Of a DNA stretch of 64,000 nt, positions 9,137-17,533 are shown piece after piece. The stretch's first letter is position 1. Every line of letters starts with the position of its first letter. The notes below the pieces were generated by a model that made no database searches, was not told the origin of the DNA, and worked only from the letters and a program-made list of their open reading frames with translations. Source of the DNA: RYN-230 sp963720645 (GTDB lineage Bacteria > Actinomycetota > Actinomycetes > Streptosporangiales > Streptosporangiaceae); the NCBI GenBank assembly GCA_963720645.1, contig CAVRFX010000024.1:1-64000 (forward strand), in the 5' to 3' direction. The position numbers and the translations under genes were made by a program.

Positions 9137-9600
9137 TCAGCAATGTTTTTTCGGATAAGAAGCACATACTGAAATCGGGAGCCGATGCTCGCTGGACCGA
9201 TCGGCAGGTGAATCCATAGAGCTGTGGTGGGGGTGGCCGTGTTGTGGAAAGACAGCGGGGCGCGGGCGTGCAGCCAGCGCACCGCGGCGCGGCCGCGGTC
9301 GTTTGAGGGAGCGCTTGCCATCCCGGTCGCCCGCCGGGCTCAGGTTCTCCGGACTGGCGCGCAGCAGTCCGGCCGACCAGGTGCCGTCCTCGTCGCTGGC
9401 CCGGACCACCAGCAGTAGCTTGCCGTCGGCCTTCGGCGGGATCATCCAGCCGCCCAGCCGGTGCGAGAACTTGCAGTCCACGTCCGCGCCCGCGATCGTG
9501 TAGTCCAGCATGGTGCCGTCGGCCAGGTGCAGCGCCCGGGCCAGGGCAATCTCGACCAGTGTCGGGGTGTCGGTAAGACCGGTGTCACCAGGTACACGCG
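9137..9600 (-). pseudogene. NaeI-type restriction endonuclease fragment
   Basis: Three frames together give TPTLVEIALARALHLADG, then MLDYTIAGADVDCKFS, then LGGWMIPPKADGKLLLVV, and after another frame change GRAAVRWLHARAPL. The DYTIAG.DVDCK..LGGWMIP block is the catalytic signature of the NaeI family of type II restriction enzymes. Only about 130 of some 300 residues are present, with a frame change on each side. No cognate cytosine methyltransferase is seen nearby. It is a dead restriction gene next to the truncated end of an old Tn7-like element. Confidence 0.72.
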
Positions 9601-9687
9601 ATTGCGTTGAGCCTGCTCAGCTACCCTGAGCCGCACTGCGTTGGGAACGCGGCTAGCGAGGGCCCTGCCAGCCAGCCGACACCAGGG

Positions 9688-10236
9688 TCAGGTCGCGGCC
9701 GGGGGGATGCCCGTGAGGTCCAGGCGGCGGTCGGTCCGTAGCTGGATCTCCCCGTACGAGACCGGGAGAAACCGTGGGAGGTCAGGCAGCGTCGACTCGA
9801 ACGCCTCCGCGTCCTTCTCCTCGATCCGGTCATCGGGACGCACGTCGATGACCACACCGGAACCACCCGCCATCCGGGCGAACAAGTCCGGCGCGTGACG
9901 CCGGTACCGGCCGGCCCCGTCACGCCAGTGCAGCCAGAACGGCTGCGCCGCAATCGCGGTGACCCGCGGATCGAAGTCCAGCAGCATTACATGATCACGC
10001 TCAAGCCAGGACTCGTACCCGACATGCGCTCCCGTGGTCACCGACCACCACAGGCCAGGCAGGTGCTTCTGGCTCCTGGCCCAGCGAAACTCCCTCGCCG
10101 GCATGAACGTCTCGGGCCGCAGGCCCGGCCACGCAGCCGGCAACTCGCGGTGCTCGCTGCCGTCCCCATCGAGATAACACAGCTCGAACTCCGGGTCGGC
10201 GTCTCCGGCCCCTGCTCCCTCGCACCGCTGCCCCAC
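9688..10236 (-). pseudogene. tnsA: Truncated TnsA endonuclease of an older Tn7-like element
   Basis: A 182-residue frame whose first 140 residues closely match the intact TnsA at 14646-15389 (shared FELCY, WPGLRPE, REFRWAR, HVGYESWLERDHVMLLDFDPR, RHAPDLFARMA, VIDVRPDDRI). The nuclease core is visible: E in SWLERD, D in APDLF and the VIDVRP segment. After DAEAFE the sequence diverges and stops, so the C-terminal part that contacts the rest of the transposase is missing. Its upstream flank (10281-10344) is nearly identical to the left end of the intact transposon. It is therefore the surviving tnsA side of a second, older element. Confidence 0.78.
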
Positions 10237-10280
10237 AAGTCACGCCTCGTCCCCCGCGATCACGTAGTGAGGAAACTGTA

Positions 10281-10344
10281 GTGACAGAAGGCCCCAGTCG
10301 AGCAACGTTAATTGACAAAGAGGAATGTTCGATGTCATAGGACA
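10281..10344 (-). repeat. Surviving left end of the older Tn7-like element
   Basis: Bases 10295-10330 repeat the left end of the intact element (about 15445-15484) exactly for 36 bp. The outermost bases, read inward on the minus strand, are TGTCCTATGACATCGAAC, which match the intact ends. The terminus ACA lies at 10342-10344 and is followed directly by GCTAC. Confidence 0.75.
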
Positions 10345-10349
10345 GCTAC
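10345..10349. repeat. 5-bp target site duplication GCTAC, right side of element
   Basis: GCTAC lies just outside the TGT terminus at 10350 and recurs just outside the ACA terminus at 15499-15503. Five bases is the duplication length made by Tn7-family transposons. Confidence 0.75.
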
Positions 10350-10492
10350 TGTCCTATGACAATGAAGATTGCTCGACCCGTGCTTCTGACCTGTGGAGAG
10401 GAATCTTCATTGTCAATCTGTGGCTGCCGTGATGTCCGCTTTACCCGTTTCTGATGGCGGCCGGGGGTTGCTCTTGCCAATAAAGATTGCTC
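10350..10492. promoter_or_regulatory. Transposon right end with TnsB-type binding repeats
   Basis: Three related sites are visible: TGACAATGAAGATTGCTC at about 10357-10374, the inverted copy at 10398-10416 (TTGACAATGAAGATTCCTC on the minus strand), and TTGCCAATAAAGATTGCTC at 10474-10492, which overlaps the tniQ stop. Such arrays are bound by TnsB in Tn7-family elements. Confidence 0.65.
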
Positions 10493-11570
10493 AGGGCGAG
10501 CTTTTGCGGCTGGCGCAGGCCGCGACGGCGGTGATGGCATCGGGGTAGGCCGCGGCCTGGAACAGTGCCTGCGGGCTGGATTCGGTAACCGGCCGGGGGC
10601 TGGACTCGATGAGGGCGATCATCCTGCGTTTCCATGCGCGGTCGGCCTGGTCTGCGGGTGCCTGGACCCTGGAGTAGATCAGCTGCTCGATGGAGCAGCG
10701 GCGGAGAAGCCGGCGTGCCCGGCGTTCGGCCGCCAGGATGTCAGGGCAGCCGCTGACGCTGAACTGCGGGGCTCCCGGCCCGGACAGCCAGATGCCGTGC
10801 CTGAGGCAGACTTGGTGGTGGGCGGGCAGGTGCACCGGGACCGGCTGCCGGATGCGGCGGGCTGCTGTGCAGAGGCGGCATGCGGTGACGGCCCGCGCGG
10901 GCTGGCCGCGCTTCCCGCCGAAGGCGGGGAGCGCGTTCCTGATGGCTGCGGCGGTCGAGCCGCTGATCACGGCGAGCCTCGCGGCGGCGTCATTTGCCCA
11001 GGGAATGAGCTGGTCGTGCTGCCAGCGGTCGTCGTGCCAGCGGGTCTTGACGCGGAACCAGGGCGGGAGGATGTCCAGCAGGGCATCAGGGCTGGTTCGG
11101 TTGGCGGCGGCGAGGCGGCTGAGGAACGATGCCAGCGTTTCGCCGTTCACCGGGGCGGCGGGCACCGGCAGCGGGGCCGGCTGAGAGTGGCGGGCTGCGG
11201 CCAGCGGGGCGTATCCGCTGATCCTCGCCGGGTGGCAGCCGGGGCAGGGATGCGGCTGGATGCCATGGCGTTCCAGGCCCCGGTAGAACGTTGCCCTGGA
11301 ACCGTCCAGGCCCAGGCCTGTCAGCTCTGCGAGCAGGGCAGGGGTTCTCAGGTGAGGGTCGTCGGCTAGCCGCTGCCGGCAGTAGCCGGCGAACGGCGCA
11401 AAGTCGTCGGCCCGGGCTGCGGGCTGACCTGGGGTCCGGCGCCCGTGAACGTAGTCCCGGACCGTGCCGGGCGAGTGCCCGTAGGCTCTCGCGATCTCGC
11501 GGACCGGCTTCCCGGCGGCGTGGTCGGCCAGGATCTGCTTGCCGCGGTCGCGCGGCAGCATATTCGTCAC
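10491..11570 (-). CDS. tniQ: TniQ target-selection protein with N-terminal HTH
   Basis: About 359 residues starting at a GTG that overlaps the tnsC stop by four bases (GTGA); an ATG three codons later is the alternative. The N-terminal third has a helix-turn-helix (REIARAYGHSPGTVRDYVHG) and a second HTH-like part with a CPGC motif. The TniQ domain begins near NGETLASFLSRLAAAN and contains a zinc-type pair, ACRLCTAARRI and HHQVCLRHGIW, typical of the family. TniQ links the target to TnsC. The fused HTH may supply sequence-specific target binding, taking the place of a TnsD. It is the last gene of the operon and its stop lies within the element's right end. Confidence 0.82.
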   Translation of the reverse strand: MTNMLPRDRGKQILADHAAGKPVREIARAYGHSPGTVRDYVHGRRTPGQPAARADDFAPFAGYCRQRLADDPHLRTPALLAELTGLGLDGSRATFYRGLERHGIQPHPCPGCHPARISGYAPLAAARHSQPAPLPVPAAPVNGETLASFLSRLAAANRTSPDALLDILPPWFRVKTRWHDDRWQHDQLIPWANDAAARLAVISGSTAAAIRNALPAFGGKRGQPARAVTACRLCTAARRIRQPVPVHLPAHHQVCLRHGIWLSGPGAPQFSVSGCPDILAAERRARRLLRRCSIEQLIYSRVQAPADQADRAWKRRMIALIESSPRPVTESSPQALFQAAAYPDAITAVAACASRKSSP

Positions 11571-12592
11571 CGCTTCGCGGTTCCGGTGCGGGGCGGTGGT
11601 GCCTGGGCGGTCATGTCGACGGTGATCTGGTCGAGGCCCTTCCTGGTGATCTTCTCGGTGCCGTCGAGGATGGCCTGGCAGGATGCGTCGCGGATGAGCC
11701 AGAGCAGGCTTCCGATCATGCCGCGGGTGCGGCGGTGCAGGTAGTCCGCGAGCGTGACGAGGGTGCCGTCCTTGTGGCGGTAGAGCCGCAGGGCGCCCTC
11801 GATCGCGGCGATGAGGGCGGACCATTCCTGGCCGGGGGTGAACGCGCTGGTCGGGATCAGGGTGAACCGGCCGGCGACCTGGTCGCCCCGCGGGCCGGCC
11901 AGCAGGGCCCCGCGGTCCAGTCCGATGCCCGCGTAGACGAAGGTGGCCGGCAGCCTCTCGGAGAAGTACTTCAGGGTGTCTGATGCCTCGCCGCCGGCGC
12001 GGGTGCTCATGTCCAGGTTGTGCAGTTCGTCGACGATGATCATGGTCACGCGGGTGTCCAGGCATATGCCGCAGACCGACTCGATCACGTCGGTGATGTT
12101 GGCCCGGCGGGGAACCGGCAGGCCGAGGAACCGGGCGAGCTCCATCGCGATCATCTTGCCGGTCGCGGCCGGCGGGACGGTGATGTAAATGACGGGGATG
12201 TCGTCGCGGGAGTGCGGGTTCCGGTGCCGGTGGGTCACCTCAGCGGTCTTGCCGAGCTGGGTGACAGCCGTGGTCTTCCCGGTCCGGGCCGGCCCGGACA
12301 CCATCAGCCCGGACCGCCCGTAATGGGCGATGCGGTTCATCCGGATCAGGTCCCCGCCTCGCCTGACGATCCGCCCGATGACCGGGGTCTGGACCACGAC
12401 CAGCCGGGAATGGTGCTCCAGTCGCTCCTCGTCATGCGCGGCGCGCTTGCCGTCCTCGAGCGAGAGCCAGTCCTGCTCGGCGAGCAGGTGCGGGATCGAT
12501 GGCACGGCCGCGACGAACTGCCGCCATCCGGGCAGCGTGGTCAGCTGGATCGCAGGATCGGCGCTGCCCGCGGCGGGCGGGGTCACCGCCAC
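11567..12592 (-). CDS. tnsC: TnsC/TniB-type AAA+ transposition regulator
   Basis: A 341-residue AAA+ ATPase. Walker A is VSGPARTGKTTAVTQLG (about residues 98-115), Walker B is MIIVDELHNLDM, and further AAA motifs follow around TFVYAGIGLD and the TRGMIGSLLWLIRDA lid. It matches TniB/TnsC proteins, which form an ATP-dependent filament on target DNA and recruit the transposase. It starts at GTG 12592, overlapping the end of tnsB. Its stop overlaps the tniQ GTG start. The frame is intact. Confidence 0.87.
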   Translation of the reverse strand: MAVTPPAAGSADPAIQLTTLPGWRQFVAAVPSIPHLLAEQDWLSLEDGKRAAHDEERLEHHSRLVVVQTPVIGRIVRRGGDLIRMNRIAHYGRSGLMVSGPARTGKTTAVTQLGKTAEVTHRHRNPHSRDDIPVIYITVPPAATGKMIAMELARFLGLPVPRRANITDVIESVCGICLDTRVTMIIVDELHNLDMSTRAGGEASDTLKYFSERLPATFVYAGIGLDRGALLAGPRGDQVAGRFTLIPTSAFTPGQEWSALIAAIEGALRLYRHKDGTLVTLADYLHRRTRGMIGSLLWLIRDASCQAILDGTEKITRKGLDQITVDMTAQAPPPRTGTAKR

Positions 12593-14649
12593 TTCTCCGC
12601 CTCGCGGAACGGGTCGAAGATCGGCATCGGGACGATGGCCGCCGGCTGCCCGCCCCGCCGTCAGGCTCTTCGCCGGCCGGACCTTCCCGCGGCTCCGGCT
12701 CTGCCTGCGTGGCGGGCTGGACGGCCCGGGTGCGGCCGGCGACCCGCCGGGCCCGCTTGCCGGGCGCTGTCCCTGGCACGTTCCCGTCGCCGGGTCCTTG
12801 TCCGGCCCGGGTGAGCAGGTCCTCGACCGCGTCGGCGAGCTCGGCCTCGGTGGCGGCGGGCAGCAGCTTGCGGGCGTGGTCCCAGGCCAGTTCCCCGAAC
12901 GGGGCGGCGACCCGGTGCAGCTGGGTCCAGAACACGGTGATCCAGCCGCCGTTCCAGTGGTCGCGGACCCAGACCCGGGAGATGTCGTAGGGGTCGTAGT
13001 GGACCTCCCACAGTCCTTTGCGGGCAGGGACCCCGGAATGCTGCATCCGCAGCGGGTTCAGCTCCGCTCCGTCGTAGACGCGGCGGCTGATCTTGATGCC
13101 GTAGGCGTTCACGGCCCGCCATGTCGCGGGAAGCAGCTCAACGTGGTCATCGGGCGACAGGGCCAGCGGCACGTAGCCGGCGGTCTCGGTCAGGGCGGCG
13201 TACTTCTCGTTCGGGGTGAACGCCCGGCCCGGGTGCAGCGGGTCGCGGAGCCCGTGATGGGGCCGGTTCTGCCATTCCGCGATGAGCCACTGGTCGAGCA
13301 GGTTCTGCAGTTCGGGCAGCGACCACACCGCCTTGTCCTCGGTGCCGCGGCCGCGGTATTCCGGGCTCCGGCCGGTATAGCCGGACACGTACTGGGCGAA
13401 CATCGTCGCGACCGACCCCAGCATCCGCTCAATGTGCGGCTTGTCGGTCCCGGTGGCCTTGCGGGCGGGCTGGAAGCTGATGCCCAGGAACGCGCAGGAC
13501 GCCTTGAAGGACTCCGAGACGAACACCTTGCCGTGGTCGACGACGATCACCTGGGGGATGATGACCGGGCGGGCCGCGGCATGCTCCAGCCGCTCGTCGA
13601 TGCTGAGCATCCGCCGGAACGGCAGGGCGGACTCCGACATCCTCATGGCCTCCGGCCAGCCCGGCCGCATCGGCTCTGGGGTGACGGTCCGGGCCAGCAG
13701 CACGCTCGCATCCACCGACTTCGTCGTCGGCCGCAGCACCGCTGCGGTCACCGTCCGGGTCGCGACGTCGATGATCCCGGTCAGGTCCACCCGGTCCGGG
13801 ATCCCGTTGTCCAGGCGGACCAGGACGTCCAGCGGCGTCGAGTCGATCTGCATCAGGTCACCGGGCGCGGCTACCGCCACCTGGCCGAACGGTCCCTCGG
13901 GGCGGGCAGCCAGCGACCGGCGGGTCCTCGCCGACCCGGTCGTGTGCCAGGCCCGCATCCAGCCGGCTGAACAGGCGGTAAAGCGTCCGTTCCGACGGCA
14001 GGCTCGCCGTCTCGTTCCCGCCCGCCTGCGCGAGGATCTGCCTCGTCCGCCGGAACACGAACGCCGCCGTCCGCGTCGGCTCGTCCGCAGCCTCGCCGAT
14101 CGCCTGGCGCATGGCCGCGACCACAGCGGCACCGGCCCGGCCGTGCGGGGGCATCCGCCTGCCGGCCCGGTGATCGGCCATGGCGACCAGGCCCTGCTCC
14201 TGGTAACGGCGCCGCCGCTTGGCGATCGCGCTCGCGGTCACCGGGTGCCCGGCGGCAGTCAGTTCGGCCGCCTTGGCCTGCTCCCTGCGGGTCAGCGTGA
14301 ACACCGCCGGGTCGTATTCCGGCCGCGGGGCCGTTCCCTTCTCCGCGTCCGGCGGGACTCCCAGCAGCACCTCGACGATGTGCCGCTGCCACCGCAGGGC
14401 CTCCTGCACTGCCTCCCCGGGCAGGCCGTCAAGCACCGAGACCTGCGGCATCCCCGGGCGCGGCCAGGCATCCAGCACGGTAAAGCCCTCCGCTGCCAGC
14501 AGGCCGGACACGCTGACGGTGACGACCTTCCCGCCGGCATCGGCCAGGCGGACAGCCGGCCCGGACACCCCGATGACCGTCTGGTCGCGGCCATCGAACC
14601 GGACCCGGTCCCCGATGCCGAGACCGCCCGGACGCCCGGCCCCGGTCAC
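12583..14649 (-). pseudogene. tnsB: TnsB-type DDE transposase, frame broken twice
   Basis: It starts at GTG 14649, overlapping the tnsA stop (GTGA). The N-terminal half carries the DNA-binding domains (LTRREQAKAAELTAAG..SAIAKRRRRY, a Mu/TnsB-type HTH). Near 13900 the frame changes and continues as the rve core with Asp in LMQIDSTPLD, Asp in VIVVDHGKVF and Glu in KPHIERML: the DDE triad. A beta-barrel and TnsC-binding tail follow. A second frame change near 12650 restores a natural-looking C-terminus (PMPIFDPFREAEKW, stop) that overlaps the tnsC start. All domains are present, so the two one-base changes are either very recent or assembly errors. No slippery heptamer is evident at either break. 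Confidence 0.8.
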
Positions 14650-15389
14650 CGGGCGCCGCCGGGACTGACAAGGGTCTCCGGGGTCAGCCTGACGGCCAGG
14701 TCCGCGACCAGGACGTGCCGCCACATCAGGTGGAACAAGACCGGCAGGACCGCCAGTGGATCCCCCGCGGCAGCCGCCCCGGCCATCAGCGGGGCCGGGC
14801 CGGCGAAGGTCCTCAGCAGCAGGCCGGCCACGTCCGGCGAGCCGCACCGCTGATGCCGGTACCTCGCCAGCCATGCGACGTTCGCCACCCGCACCGGGTC
14901 CGGGACGCCCACCCGCCTGAAGCCCCACCCGGCCAGCTCGCATGCCCTGCCGGTGGCGTCGAAGGCCTCCGCGTCCCGCGGCCCGATCCGGTCATCGGGA
15001 CGCACGTCGATGACCACGGCGGACCCGTCGGCCATCCGGGCGAACAAGTCCGGAGCGTGACGCCGGGACCGCCCGGCATCATCACGCCAGCGCAGCCAGA
15101 ACGGCTGCGCCGCGATCGCGGCCACCCGCGGGTCAAAGTCCAGCAGCATCACGTGATCCCGCTCAAGCCAGGACTCGTACCCGACATGCGATCCGATTGT
15201 CGCCGCCCACCACAGGCCGGGCAGGTGCCTCTGGCCTCTCGCCCACCGGAACTCCCGGACCGGGAGGAACCTCTCCGGTCGCAGCCCCGGCCATGAAGCC
15301 GGGAACTCGCAGCGCCCGGCTCCTCGCTCATCGGCATAACACAGCTCGAACTCCGGATCGGTATCCCCGGCCACTGCAGCCTGCCCCAC
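14646..15389 (-). CDS. tnsA: TnsA-type endonuclease subunit of the transposase
   Basis: A 247-residue protein. The N-terminal nuclease domain has HVGYESWLERDHVMLLDFDP, RRHAPDLFARM and VVIDVRPDD, which supply the E, D and Q/D-K-like metal site of TnsA, a restriction-enzyme fold that nicks the 5' ends of the transposon. The C-terminal part (AFDATGRACELAGWGFRRVG..) is the domain that contacts TnsC in known systems. First gene of the operon, about 100 bp inside the left end, so its promoter must lie in the end sequence. Its closest visible relative is the truncated copy at 9688-10236. Confidence 0.87.
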   Translation of the reverse strand: MGQAAVAGDTDPEFELCYADERGAGRCEFPASWPGLRPERFLPVREFRWARGQRHLPGLWWAATIGSHVGYESWLERDHVMLLDFDPRVAAIAAQPFWLRWRDDAGRSRRHAPDLFARMADGSAVVIDVRPDDRIGPRDAEAFDATGRACELAGWGFRRVGVPDPVRVANVAWLARYRHQRCGSPDVAGLLLRTFAGPAPLMAGAAAAGDPLAVLPVLFHLMWRHVLVADLAVRLTPETLVSPGGAR

Positions 15390-15429
15390 AAGTCGCGCTC
15401 CGTCCTCATACGGTCACGCAGTGAGGAAA

Positions 15430-15498
15430 CTGTAGCGGCAGAAGCCCCCAGTCGAGCAACGTTAATTGACAAAGAGGAATGTTCATTGGCAGAGGACA
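15430..15498. promoter_or_regulatory. Transposon left end with TnsB-type repeats
   Basis: Read inward from 15498 on the minus strand, TGCCAATGAACATTCCTC is followed by a second site, TTGTCAATTAACGTTGCTC. The end is nearly the same as the orphan end at 10281-10344. The operon promoter is expected between here and 15389. Confidence 0.65.
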
Positions 15499-15503
15499 GC
15501 TAC
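15499..15503. repeat. 5-bp target site duplication GCTAC, left side of element
   Basis: This is the second GCTAC copy and directly follows the ACA terminus at 15496-15498. Confidence 0.75.
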
Positions 15504-16000
15504 CGAAGCGGCGGCCCGGGCATGTTCCGGGGGGCGGCTGTCCGGTCGCATTTGATCTTCTCTCTGAGGAACCTTCTGACCAGAGTTGATGCAATCCCGG
15601 GTGAGACGGGTCGGTCGGCCGGTCTCAAATCGTGTTGTCTGCCAGAGGGCTTTCGAGGCTCTTGTCTCATTTGATGTTGTTGGCCAGCCGTGTTACATAA
15701 ACGGTCTTGACGTCGAGAACCACGCGCGCCGGCCTTGGAAGGCTCACCTGACGTTGCCGCTCAGAGGCAGATCGAACAAGATCAGGTGGGACAGATGCAA
15801 GGTCAGCTGAGACCGGACAGCGGCGACCTATTAATAAGGTCTATGCGCCGGGTCGGCGTCTCTCATAAACGAGCGATTGTGAGACGAGCCGGAAGAGGCC
15901 TGCCTGACGGACGTTTCCCGTCTCAAGACCCGTCTAACAACTTCCCTGAAACGCCGGTGGTTATGAGACGGTTCTGAGACGGTTCTGAGACACTGGGCGC
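15504..16000. promoter_or_regulatory. Non-coding region with many GAGAC repeats, probable resolvase site
   Basis: GAGAC or GTCTC occurs about ten times between 15600 and 16000, in both orientations: around 15603, 15624, 15663, 15858, 15890, 15929, 15942, 15964, 15975 and 15986. The last three form ATGAGACGGTTCTGAGACGG plus one more copy just before the recombinase start at 16001. Clustered short repeats upstream of a serine resolvase suggest its res site and autoregulatory operators. No gene is supported here. Confidence 0.55.
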
Positions 16001-16655
16001 ATGACGCGCACAACAGAGACTGCCAAACCGCCCAGCCGGCTTCCCGGTTGAGGACATCCCGGGCGGCGACCGGAACCTCATCGGCCTGGCACGTGTCTCA
16101 ACGGACGGCCAGGACGCCCAGCTGCAGCGCGACGACCTCCGCGCCGCCGGATGCGGCCGGATCTACCAAGAGAAGATCAGCACCCGGAAGGCCACCGCTG
16201 ACCGGCCCGGCCTGAGCGCCGCGCTCGACTACCTGCGCGCCGGTGACACCCTCGCCGTCTGGAAGCTCGACCGGCTGGGCCGCTCGGTCAAGGACGTGCT
16301 GACCATCGCCGACGACCTGCACGAGCGCGGCGCCGACGTCCGCATCCTGACCAGCAAGCTGTCCGGCACCTACTCGCCGGCCGGCGAGGGCAAGTTCTTC
16401 TTCACCATGATGGCCGCCTTCGCCGAACTGGAGCGCGACATCATCCACGAGCGGACCATGGCCGGCCTCGTCGCAGCACGGGCACAGGGCCGCCGCGGCG
16501 GCCGCCCGGTCGTGATGGACGCCGACAGGCTCGCCGCCGCCAGAGCACGCCGTGAGCGCGGCGAGAGCCCCGCCCAGATCGCCAAGGCCCTCGGCGTCAG
16601 CCGCGCCTCGGTCTACCGTCACCTGGCAGCCGGCTCCGCAGACGAGGCGCACTGA
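16001..16655 (+). pseudogene. Serine recombinase (resolvase), frame broken near the start
   Basis: An ATG at 16001 opens a frame (MTRTTETAKPPSRLPG) that stops after 16 residues. One base out of register, the sequence continues as EDIPGGDRNLIGLARVSTDGQD, then the resolvase domain with the nucleophilic Ser in ARVSTDGQ, the WKLDRLGRS motif, GEGKFFFTMMAAFAELERD, and a C-terminal HTH (SPAQIAKALGVSRASVYRHL). Length with the frame repaired is about 218 residues, normal for a Tn3-type resolvase. No other start is available in the main frame before a GTG at 16296, which would lose the catalytic Ser. The indel is at about 16045, near CCCGG. Confidence 0.78.
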
Positions 16656-17080
16656 GCCAGGGTGATCGCTAGCATCCTGCCGTAAGCAAGCCCACGGCCA
16701 GCCGGGGTTGGTGGCTGGTTCTGCGCCGGTAACTGATCCGCTTGCCATGGGCGGCAGGGCGCGATGGTCGCTCCGTCCGCCCTCGGCGCGGCGGCGAACG
16801 TGGCGTAAGTACTACTTGCGCATATCTCGCTGCTGCGGGCCGGTTGAGCGCAAGCCAGCGCGCTCCCCGTCGTCACCCTGAATCGGACGCGACACCCGCA
16901 GCTCAACCAGGCCGAACCGGCTCCATGATCGCGGCGGGCCGGGACGAAACAGACTGACGCCAACGCAGCTGAGCCGACCTTGTCCTTTCCGCGCCGAAGT
17001 GACGGTGCCCGGGTGGTCCTGGCGGCGATCTTGGCGTGTCCGGCTACGGTGCGGCCGGGATATGGCCGGGGCCGGGGTGG
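16656..17080. other. Region without a supported gene
   Basis: The overlapping open frames on both strands have no start signals or domains. The stretch separates the resolvase from the convergent pentapeptide-type gene. Confidence 0.4.
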
Positions 17081-17350
17081 TTAGCCCAGAGCGTGGTGGA
17101 GAGCCTTGTCGCTGTTGCCTGGGCTTGCGATCACGTAAACGCCGGTGCCGTGAGCGACTTCACGCGATCGTGCCCGCAGCTGGTTGACGTCGGTTCCCGG
17201 CGGCCACCTGGTGCCCCAGTTTGACCAGCGCACGCCGGTCAGGTCGCGGCCAGTGAGATCGGCATGGGCCAGGTCCGCGCGCGTTAAGTCGTCCAGCGCG
17301 CCCTCCAGTAGCGCTGCTGCAAGCCCTTCCACCTGCTGGACGCCTTCCAT
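17081..17350 (-). CDS. Short pentapeptide-repeat-type protein
   Basis: 89 residues. The middle has pentapeptide-like units (DDLTRADLAHADLTGRDLTG), followed by VRWSNWGTRWPPGTDVNQL, RARSREVAHGTGVYVI. This tail is common in actinobacterial pentapeptide proteins, where it usually closes a longer protein, so this may be the C-terminal remainder of a larger gene. The function is unknown. Confidence 0.5.
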   Translation of the reverse strand: MEGVQQVEGLAAALLEGALDDLTRADLAHADLTGRDLTGVRWSNWGTRWPPGTDVNQLRARSREVAHGTGVYVIASPGNSDKALHHALG

Positions 17351-17533
17351 TGTTCCCCGGGGCCCGGGTTTTCAGCGTGTCATCCGCTGGGGAATGCCCG
17401 AAAGGCATGATTTCGTATAGAAATGATAACGGAACGTGGCTGAACGCGGCAGAGGATCGCGCCCTGGCCCTGGCTACGCCGGCCCATTCGCCGGGATGGA
17501 CGTTGCGATGACGCCATGCATGGCGCTGGAGGA

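Larger units (their letters stand above)
10350..15498 (-). mobile_element. Tn7-like transposon with tnsA, tnsB, tnsC and tniQ
   Basis: The element is about 5.15 kb, bounded by TGTCCTATGACAATGAAG at 10350 and the reverse complement of TGTCCTCTGCCAATGAAC at 15498. The outer 24 bp match with four differences. It is flanked by GCTAC duplications. Inside are only the four transposition genes, in the order tnsA-tnsB-tnsC-tniQ on the minus strand, joined by short GTGA overlaps, so there is no cargo. TnsA plus TnsB implies cut-and-paste excision. There is no Cas gene or CRISPR array and no separate TnsD or TnsE, so targeting must rest on TniQ. tnsB has two frame breaks, so present activity is uncertain. 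Confidence 0.85.

Noticed and set aside
13858..14132. Programmed ribosomal frameshift as an explanation for the split tnsB
   Set aside because: No slippery heptamer or following stem-loop was found at either break, and the second break near 12650 would need another event. Indel error or mutation is simpler.
12330..14853. Large plus-strand open frames across tnsB and tnsC
   Set aside because: Shadows of the transposon operon; no domain and no ribosome binding site.
10350..15498. CRISPR-associated (CAST) transposon
   Set aside because: No Cas12k or Cascade gene, no CRISPR repeat and no leader are present inside or near the element.
16296..16655. Serine recombinase starting at GTG 16296
   Set aside because: This start would remove the catalytic serine and most of the resolvase domain; the frame-shifted longer gene is the better reading.
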